Source: Capitulum mitella | Lineage: Eukaryota > Arthropoda > Thecostraca > Pollicipedomorpha > Pollicipedidae | DNA: 64,000 bases | Reading direction: 5' to 3' | Assembly (NCBI GenBank): GCA_030062745.1 | Contig: CP099849.1 | Span: 9,697,767 to 9,761,766 of the forward strand | Shown: positions 55,699 through 64,000 of the stretch, in pieces | How positions within the stretch are numbered: the first letter of the stretch is position 1 | Layout: each line of letters opens with the position of its first letter | Program-made: the position numbers and the translations under genes | The notes under the pieces: generated by a model | Told to the model about the DNA's origin: nothing | Seen by the model: only the letters and a program-made list of their open reading frames with translations | Databases searched by the model: none

Positions 55699-57390
55699 AA
55701 CCCTGTTCCCGGAGGGCTAGACGGTACGGCCGATTCCCGACAGGGGGAGGGGGGGGGGGGGATTCGTACTCCCCTGAGATCTCGAGAACTACTCGTCCGA
55801 TTTCATCGCAACAAAAGGCAATCGATTTGCCATGACGTAAACCAGACTTGTATAAAAGAGAAGTTTTCAAAAATTTGAATAGTGTGGATAAAACGGGGCA
55901 AAAAAGTCAGAATAAGGGATATTTTGGGCTTCTTATAACTCCGTTGTTTATGGACCGATTTTGATGAAATTGGCATGAATCGAGAAATTATAGATTGGAC
56001 TTTTACCATCGGGACATACATTTCAAATTTTGAGAAAATTCGTAGGCGTTCACAGGATTTCGGAAATAGGAGGATTAGCTTTTCAACAACTGAATCAACA
56101 AAAAAGGCAAAAGCACTTTTTTGGCTTCTGCTAGTCATGTTATATTAAAGAAGTACAAATCGTATCACAATGTTTGTATAATGTTAGCATAGGCGGTGCC
56201 AGGGACATGAAGAAAGGGGAACTGTCATGGTCTTATGTTCTTCAGGTCAGCGTGTGACCTTTGGCCTTGAATGACCTCCAGTGACCTGGGGGTCACTTGG
56301 AATGTTTTTGTGTGCATTTAATATTATCTGTAAACGTTTTCAATCGTTTGAATTCGCTCTGTTTTAAAAACTCCATTTTACGGCTATTGTGATATAGGGC
56401 ACGCGCACTGACATTTTATGTCATAGCTCCGTGACCCGACCTGATATCAAGCTGAAACCGGACACACAAATAGAGAGCACCATTCTGCGTCATATACATT
56501 TACATTTCAAAAAAATGGCGCCGAAATTATCACTATTAAACTAAGTTTTGACTTGGCCTTCACCTGACCTTGTAAAGTGACGTCGGACGAGCAAAATTGC
56601 ATGTGCACGTTGCACAACTATTAAGCTATACATGGATATAAAGTTTGAAGTTCTATCTTAAAAACGCTGTTTTTGGCAGTCATTTTCCTTTTACCCTTAA
56701 CATGGCCAAAAATGGCCTGAGGTGCCTCCCAAAAACGTTGCTTGGCTCCGCCCCAGAGCAAAATGGGATTTGAAATTTTGTCACAGTACGTAGAGAGAAT
56801 AGGTAGGAATAGTCACCAAGTTTTGTGAAGCTGCGTCAAAAACGCTGGAATTGGCGAGCAAAAACCCCGAGGGGACGGATTCAGCCCCCATCCTGCCGGG
56901 AATATGGTTAAGGGCGTACTAGTTATTGGGGGTCAGCGTCGCCAGTATTCGCCATTTGGCCATCCTCGACAGTATAGGTGGGCTAGAACGACCCTCAGTC
57001 ATCCAAATCTAACGTGACAGAACTCTGAAACAAAACTAACCTCTGTCTTTTTAGTTTAGCTACACGTTTGTATATGTATATGTACAAACGTGTAGTGTAT
57101 AGTATAGCTACACGTATAGCTACATAGTATAGCTATAGTATAGCTACACGTATAGTATAGCTACATATATACGAACGTGTAAGTATAGTATAGTATAGCG
57201 TATACACGTATAGTATAGCTACATATATACAAACGTGTAGTATATAGTATAGCTACACGTTTGATTGTACCCAGCATTACCCTTTTCAGTTATATGGTGG
57301 CCTTGCAGGTGGCTTCCAATGAGGTCAGGTTATTGTATTCTTGGTTCCGTTATATCATGTGGACGTAAACGACAAGACGTTTTTCAGAGG
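55699..57390 (+). repeat. Dispersed non-coding repeat family, copy 1 (longest)
   Basis: Starts aaccctgttcccggagggct, then a G13 tract, then ctgagatctcgagaac. It aligns along its first 1.2 kb with 62829-64000 and, inverted, with 17730-18640. Conserved blocks include accgattttgatgaaattgg (56xxx region near 55950), ggcggtgccagggacatga, ttacggctattgtgatatag, gtgacccgacctgatatcaa and cgtcaaaaacgctgga. The last 430 bases align with 49388-49625. No copy has a shared open frame; many gaps of non-triplet length argue against coding. Age: old, with identity to copy 2 roughly three quarters by eye. Confidence 0.88.
57057..57263. repeat. Palindromic tatagctacacg expansion inside the dispersed repeat
   Basis: tagctacacgtttg occurs at both ends (57057-57070 and 57250-57263). 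Between them are repeated tatagta, agctacacgta and tatatacaaacgtgtag words. The first part is a perfect 13-base inverted repeat (ctacacgtttgta at 57060-57072; tacaaacgtgtag at 57083-57095). The partial copy at 49388 has a single agctacacg here, so this is a local expansion in this copy. Confidence 0.85.
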
Positions 57391-58399
57391 TCCAGAAGGA
57401 TTTTTGACAAACATTAGAAACTGAAACCATTGTCACTATGTGATTCAGGGCTTCCAGGGCCCAGTGGCGCATATGAGGTCAACAAAAAGTCGGACAGGGC
57501 GTTGACCTCCATTCATGATTTTGGCCTGAGATGATGACTGGCTTTAATGAAGTGCCAAGGTCACTGAAAGCACGGGGATACCCTTCCGTAAGACTGAGGA
57601 AGAATAAGTGCCGTAAAACGTGAAAAACCTCCGCTATGCAGTGACGACAGTTTACGCATTTCTTTCTGATTTCTTCACCACGTACCCTCGTGGAGGATGT
57701 CGTAGTTCAGTAATCTGTCAAGATATTAACCTAAGATTTTCAGAATATTTGAAAAGGCTGCGGATTCAGGTCTGCAAAATTTGGAAGCGCTCGAAGCAGT
57801 CGTTATGGGACAGCTTGCGAAAAGCCTCAGTGATGTTGCATCAGCGCCGGTATTGATGACGGTGAAGGCGCTCTGATTGCTGAGTCATGCAGTGTCGGAA
57901 CGGAGCTAGCCGGTGGGCTGAAGTCACATCCTGTCCGCGCTTCTGTCTTGGATCGCTATCGTCAGTGAGTGTGGTTCAGATCTGTCAGTTTTGGGTGGTC
58001 TTGGAGACTTGTGCCATTTGGGCTGCTGCCCGGGCTCGACAGAACATAGCCTGAATAACGATGTATGGTAGGAGAGAGGCGGAACATTCCCTGTGGAACT
58101 GTGCCTTGTTTGATATACTTCCCAGTGTGATTTGACCGAGTCGTTTGCAAGATATCGAGGTTTTGCGTCCTGCGTACTGTCGTTCAGTATGGTGTAAATT
58201 GTACTGTTTACAGTAATCTAAAATACAGTAATGTACAGTAAAGTACATAATACTAAAAATACCCCCCCCCCCCCGAAAAAAGAGTAAATACACTGTTCTA
58301 AGAATTCAAGCACGGTACCGAACTTGATTTCAAAGCGCTCGTTTCAGACCTTATGAATTATTCATGGCGTTTATAAAATCAAGTAAAGAGGTTATTCGT
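57391..58399 (+). other. Intron, nothing recognised
   Basis: Plain sequence. A C13 tract lies at 58262-58274, preceded by alternating acagta words (58195-58250). Confidence 0.7.
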
Positions 58400-58870
58400 C
58401 CTCCTGAAACGAAACATCTGGTCAATAAGGGTCAAGGTCATCAAAGGCCAAGGTCAAACAGCTTGTGACCTGATCCAGAGCTGCTTTGCAACAAGTCGGT
58501 TTGTATGAAATACGCATTCAAAGACCCTAATAAGAAACACTTGTGCGCATACTGATACGCTTACATATGCCAGGGTCAGTGAAGGTCAAGGTCAGTTAAG
58601 GTCAAGGTGCAATATATTATGACCTGGCCTAGATTTGTTTTGCGACATGTCGATTTGTATGAAATATGCATTCAAAAATCCTAATAAAAACACGTGTGCG
58701 CACATGGATTCGCCTACATATATACCAGGGTCATTTCGGGTTGAGGTCATCAGAGGTCAAGGGCAACTATTTTGGGACCTGGTCCAGATTTGCTTTGCAT
58801 TATGCCAGTTTGTATGAAGTATGGATTCAAAGTCCCTAATAAAAATACGTTGATACATTGATACAAGTAA
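58400..58870 (+). repeat. Tandem repeat, period 154-155 bases, three copies
   Basis: The anchor ttgtatgaaata.gcattcaa begins at 58501, 58655 and 58810. Each copy also has ccctaataa.aa, a tacatat.ccagggtca block, ggtcaaggtca-type words and gacctg..c.agat.tg.tttgc. Copies differ at about one base in five. Exact TCAAGGTCA words occur at 58432-58440 and 58586-58594. Confidence 0.88.
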
Positions 58871-59029
58871 TACATGTATACATCTACATATATACATAAA
58901 TAGAAACGCTGGAAATGACCAAATGTATCGATGTTGACTACCTTCGTTGAAAATACGCCAAAACATCTGTGTTTCGCCTTTATTTATACTCAAGCTGCCC
59001 CGCGTTGCTCGAAATCTGGTCTACAAAAG

Positions 59030-59350
59030 ATGAAAAAATGACGCCATAGGTCAATGACCTGACATGACCTCAACCCGATATCCTCAGTTAAGGCGCCAAA
59101 TGGGTGGAAGTTGACGTATTCCTCGTTTTAACAGCCAAACAAACACCCTTTTCCCGTTTCGTTCAAAAAGTTGTATGGAATGGTCTGTGCGGGTCGAGAA
59201 AGTGTCAAAAGTTGACCTTTTCGACCCCGTTCGACCTTGAAGATATTGATCTAGGATCATAAAAACTGCACACAATGTAAATCGTCACGGTTCCACTGTA
59301 TCCATAAAATTTCATGTCTCTAGCTCTTTCCGTTGCCGAGATCGGAGGGG
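59030..59350. repeat. AGGTCA-rich repeat-like segment
   Basis: Contains caatgacctgacatgacctc, cgaccttgaagatattgatct and, on the minus strand, a block resembling the dispersed repeats of this window (catgaaattttatgg and ctcggcaacgg). There is no second full copy here, so the assignment is by style only. Confidence 0.45.
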
Positions 59351-59520
59351 GGGGCACTTTTTGACCCTCTTCCAGTGCGCCTTAGTACGAAACCCCCTTC
59401 CACTGCGAGTGATAGCGCCCTTTGTTGTTAAGTTGCGCCTGTCGTGTCACTAGTGGGCGCTTTTTTGTAAAGCTACGGAGTTTGCCGTTGTCATGTTTAG
59501 CTGCAGCCGTTCACGTCCAA

Positions 59521-59551
59521 GGCCATTGGACATTTGACATGTCCAGTGGCC
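59521..59551. other. 12-base inverted repeat
   Basis: ggccattggaca (59521-59532) and tgtccagtggcc (59540-59551) form a hairpin with one mismatch and a seven-base loop. Confidence 0.7.
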
Positions 59552-62500
59552 GTCGCCCTTGTTAATGTGCATAGCACGCGCCAGTCGTCAGTGCCACATT
59601 AGCAGTGGCCGCTTCTGACTATTGAGATCTCATAAACACCAGCTGACTGTGCGCTCGTTACGTCTCCAATAGCCCTGCTCACATCGCACAACTCGCATTT
59701 GGTCACTGAGGTAACTAAGAGACGTGATGCCAGAAATGCCGTACAAAGAAATGGAGGAAGGCGGTAAAACGCATCATTTTGACAGCTGCGCATGTTGAAC
59801 GGTTATGAATAAATTTAGGTTGTCCAGCATGACTAACATATAGAATTCCTTTTCATCCACTTTCCCTGCAAACTGTCTTCTTCCACCGCTGCGTAATTCC
59901 CCTGGGCGCCCGCACTGAAGGCTACCAGATCGGCCCGGCAACTATCTGGTCACCAAGGCAACTAAAATATTTCTATCGATTACAGATGAACGATAGAAAA
60001 TCTACCAGCGTAGAGCCTTTCTGGGAACCTGGGCGCGTTGAGAGACATGTGCACTAAGTAAAGATTACCGTCATCTGGCGATAAATAACTTAAATTACAA
60101 TTACCTACCTCCGGCTTGTCAGATTTGTCTTCGAAAGGAGCCGTAAATACGCTGCAACAAAGACGCCGCAAAAGCGCAAGAATAATGTGCTATTAGGGGA
60201 CGAAAGGAACAACTGATTCCGAGGTGGCACTTCCCATCCATGATGTACCGATGCCGGAAGATGGTACGGTGGGCGCAGTTTAGGACACAAAACGTATTTC
60301 AAGCATTATAGCTGGATGCTGCGATGGGTTTGGTGTATCCAAATGACTTTTTTTAACAAATCCTGGCAAAAGTCTACGTTCACCACGGATACCAAACTGC
60401 TAATAATTTGCACCTCTAACCTGCTTGTCACTGCCAGCTGGAATATTGTATAGTAGTTGGACGTTGCTAGCAAAAATCTTGCAAGACTCGGCTGATACGA
60501 TTTTCTTCAATGCATCTTTTCATTGTTTTTTCTTGTATTGCTCTCCAGTTTGTTTCACATTGTATAGTCATATCTGGAGGCACTCCAGGAAGACGGGAAA
60601 AACCACAAGCTGGTTACCCAGACACCGAGCCTTGCGCGTTGTGAACAGGCTGATTTCGGTGCCATCCGCCGTATTTCGTCCCCGCTCGCGACAAATGACG
60701 GCTTCTGTTGTGCGGTTCTGCGGTTCTGGGGCTCGCCGCGTCCTTCTCCATCTCGGCGGGCGTTCGTGGCCGCTTCTGACGTCCGAAAATCACGGAGGTA
60801 CCCGGAATCCGCACAGGGTGCTCATGTATTTTACAGCAGAAAGATTGCCTTCGCTGTTTTGTTTTAGACGTCATGTATTTAAAGTTTGACCTGGCAATAT
60901 CAGGGCGTTCGATGAAGCTGGTTTTGGGTCTGTTTGTAAGCTTAAGACAGCCTGTCATCCCGAGCATTTTTTTTTTAGATAAGCATTAGTTAGTTTCGCA
61001 ACTTCAGTGGCTAATATAAGCTGAGGACGTAGCGTAGCGTAGGACGTAACGTATTATGCCTTGGTCAGAATGGGTAAATGATATATTACCAAAGGTAACA
61101 GGGTTATATTTGTACTACGCTGACACTTTTCAAGAGCACGAACGCCGCCGATGGTAATCTCTCATGAGTTAGTATGCTAAAACTGCTATTATGAGTTTGT
61201 TTAATATGTATGCAGATTTGTTTAATTCAATTAATTCATTATTTAATAACACCCATCTGTCTCGTGCGTCACCACCAGAAATGTCATTGCCGCTGACTTC
61301 AGTGGAGACATATATTGCTGAGTCGCCTTCCACTCTGGTTGGCTGGATATGAGATCTGGCAGAGGACAGTGAAACCGTCCATGCTTTCGCGTCCTCCTGC
61401 AGAATACGATTCTTCCGAGCCGGCGGGCAGCTATTGCGCAGCGCTGGAGACGGCCGTATTGTTATGTACGGCATACTGCAAGCGTAACTGGCCCTTCTTC
61501 ACCACTCGCACCGGAACGCGCCCTGTGATCGCGCAGTCCGCGTGGATTTACACTGCAGTGTCCACCTGTGATAGTGCCGAATTCCCCCTTTGGAGGATTT
61601 AACCCACTTTATGGCCGGAAAAGTCGGATTTGCGGAAAGTGTCGCGAGGGCGGCTGACGAGCGATCGATCTGGTCTGCGGACCGCCCCGGCCGGGAGTCG
61701 CCGGAGACGTGCTGAGACCCAGCGCGGTCCGTACGGACGTGTGACGGCTCGGCGCCGTGCCGGCCGGCGTGGCCGCACGCTGCGAGCTCTGCGGGACGGC
61801 GGCCAGGGCCGGGCCGTACCGGTGCCGGCCGGGGCCATGGAGGAACCGGTCGGTCCAAGCCCCGTCGCCGCCCGGACGTTGTGCGGGCGGACGGTTTGAC
61901 AGCGGTCTGGGAGGCCGTGCTCGTTCACCGTTGGATGCAGGAGGGTACATAGTTGGCAGTGTTAATGTCCGTACGCTTCTCGTTATGGGGGACACTGCCG
62001 CCAGTGTGTAGCCTGCAGCACGGACGGGAGGGGGAGGATTGTGTGTTGCCATGTCGACTGGGGAAGTTGTAATATGTGACTAAATGAACGAAGGGTGTGT
62101 GCGGCAATCTACTGACGGTAAGCTGAGGTGTTCTGCCGTTAATCGGACTTGGTGTGGACTTATTGTCTGCTTCTTGTTGGGAAGGCTTTGAAACTTGATT
62201 ATATGTCACGAGGCAGATTTTGTTAGCTGGACGGCGTGTAGCTTGGCGGCCCTTGCAGGCTGAAATTCGTATCTACAAGCTAGAGGGATTTTACGTTTTA
62301 CTTATTCATTCATTTATTTTATAAGACAGGCGTTTTTGAAAGATTTGATCGTGTGTTGCTAGGCGTCTGTTGGTAGCTACAGCTCGTGTGAACAGGGAGT
62401 CGTCAGGAGCCGAATTGTGCTTGAATGTGGCATATTTTAGATATAAAGTGAATGGTAGTGATGGTGCGTCGCTTGGCAAATTGATGCCCAAATTGGCTCG

Positions 62501-62828
62501 TGCAAAGTTGAATGATGTTCCGTTGGAGGAGATCGCAGCCCTGTCAATAGCTGCCCGGTGGCACAACTCTGGGAACTACTTTGCTTCCCTCTGCTCTCAT
62601 ATTCACCGTAGTATAGTCTGATGCCGATGAAAGTGGCACTGGTGATACATTGCGAAGTGAAGATTAGGTCTGCTGTAACCGGATTTTAGTAGTGAGCTCG
62701 TCGTTCTGACTCGGATACGTTGTTCAGAATGTTGTGGGCACATTGTGGCCAGGTTCACAAATTTGGGTAGAATTTGACACAGGACGGCAAAAATAGATAC
62801 ATCCCAATGTGTAAAATGTACGTCTAAC
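59552..62828 (+). other. Intron, mostly plain, CpG-rich at 61640-61930
   Basis: No array or recognisable protein. The CpG-rich patch has frames open on both strands (84-147 codons) without a convincing exon. Confidence 0.7.
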
Positions 62829-64000
62829 ATTGTTTAACCCTGTTCCCAGAGGGCTAATCGGTATGGCCGATCCGGCAGGAGGGGGGGGGGGATTTGGCGC
62901 CCCTGAGATCTCGAGAATACCCATCCGATTTCACCTCAACAAACGGCAATCGATTTCCCATGAAGTGGACTACATTTTCATAAAAGAAATTTTCAAAATT
63001 TTAAAAGGGGTGGATACAAGGGGCCTTAAAAGTCAAAATGGAGGATATTTCCGGATTTGTTTTAACTCTGTTGTTTACGGACCGATTTTGATGAAATTGG
63101 CATGAATCGAGAGATTATGGATAGGACTTTTACCATTGGTCCATACATTTGAAATTTTGAGAAAATTCATGGACGTTCACAGGGCTTTGAAAATAGGATT
63201 GGTTTTCAAAAACCGAATTAAAAAGAAAGTTAAAAAACGCCTTTTTAGCTTCTCATAGTAATGGTATGCTGAGAAAGTACAAATCGTGTTACAATGTTTG
63301 TGTAATGTTAGTGCTGGCGGTGCCAGGGACATGAAAAAGGGGAACTGCCATGGTCAGACACTTTTCAGGTCAACTTACAACCTCTGACCTTAAATTACCT
63401 TCAGTGACCTTACAGTGACATGGAGTGATCTCGTGTGCATTTCATATTATTTGAAAACGTTGCCAATCATTTGAATTCAGTCTATCCCTAAAATTCCATT
63501 TTACGGCTGTTGTGATGTAGGGTGCGCGCACTGACATTTTAGGTTATAGTTCTGTGACCCGATCTGGTATCAAGCTGAAACTTCTTACACAAGTGAGGGC
63601 ACCCGTATCTGTCATGTATATTCCGGGTTTTGTTTTGAAGAAATAGCGCCGAAATAATTACTGTGGAACCAAATTTTAATTTTGACCATGACCTGACCTT
63701 TTGAAGTGACCTCAGACAAATAAAATTGTATCGGTATGTTGCACAGCTATTTACCTATACATCCATGTAAAGGTTTTAGTTCTATCTTAAAAACGCTACT
63801 TTTGGCAACCATTTTCTTTTTGCCCTCAACTAAGCCAAAAATGGCCTGAGGGGCCTCAGAAAAACGTTACCTGACTCCGCCCTGAGCAAAATAGAATTAC
63901 AGAATTTTGTTACAATACGTAGAATGAATAGTTAGGAAAAGTCACCAAGTTTCGTGAAGCTGCGTCAAAAATCCTGGAATTGAGAAGCAAAAAAACCCGA
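62829..64000 (+). repeat. Dispersed non-coding repeat family, copy 2 (cut by window end)
   Basis: Starts taaccctgttcccagagggct, has a G11 tract, ctgagatctcgagaa, and then the same ordered blocks as copy 1, ending in gctgcgtcaaaaatcctgga at the window edge. It has the same orientation as copy 1. Identity is roughly three quarters by eye, with several small gaps. Confidence 0.88.

Noticed and set aside
1-64000. Retroviral, LTR, Polinton or toxin gene remains
   Set aside because: I looked for capsid, polymerase, integrase and envelope-like motifs and for long terminal repeats and saw none I could support.

Overview
This window is a stretch of an animal genome occupied by one large, intron-rich host gene on the + strand: CASK, the calcium/calmodulin-dependent serine protein kinase of the MAGUK family (Drosophila Caki/Camguk). 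Six exons are recognised by direct similarity to the CASK protein. They run in order, with compatible splice phases and GT/AG borders: 200-375, 1358-1480, 2076-2265, 3168-3286, 8678-8845 and 47002-47194. They encode the C-terminal half of the CaMK-like domain, the calmodulin-binding autoregulatory helix, both L27 domains and the linker up to the PDZ domain. The N-lobe of the kinase lies upstream of the window; PDZ, SH3 and guanylate-kinase domains lie downstream. The protein sequence and exon style suggest an invertebrate, most likely an arthropod. A crustacean with GC-rich genes, such as a barnacle, is my guess, but the sequence does not prove it.

The introns grow along the gene: about 1.0, 0.6, 0.9, 5.4 and 38.2 kb, then more than 16.8 kb. 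They are a mosaic of ordinary or AT-rich DNA and very GC-rich, CpG-rich islands. Two islands carry an ATG-initiated open frame with strong G/C bias at third codon positions, ending at a phase-0 splice donor on the CASK strand: 5852-6142 (97 codons, with a striking cysteine cluster) and 30913-31899 (329 codons, Cys/His/Pro/Ser/Arg-rich). Both phases fit the next CASK exon (8678 and 47002, both phase 0). I propose them as alternative first exons giving kinase-less CASK isoforms, comparable to the short MPP1-like CASK isoform known in Drosophila. This is the most interesting point in the window and is still an inference.

More than a dozen unrelated GC-rich minisatellite arrays sit in introns 3 to 5 (periods from 6 to about 120 bases). 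Several are open in many frames and create long false ORFs. After exon 47002-47194 the sequence turns AT-richer and is dominated by old dispersed non-coding repeats rich in AGGTCA/TGACCT. One family has three long copies: about 17730-18640 on the minus strand, 55699-57390, and 62829 to the window end. There are also two large palindromes (50860-50953 and 57057-57263) and a 154-base tandem repeat (58400-58870).

I found no recognisable transposase, reverse transcriptase, capsid or envelope gene, no convincing tRNA or rRNA gene, and no CRISPR array. The CASK exon at 47002-47194 carries an apparent single-base insertion near 47137 that breaks its frame; an assembly error or variant is the likeliest cause.
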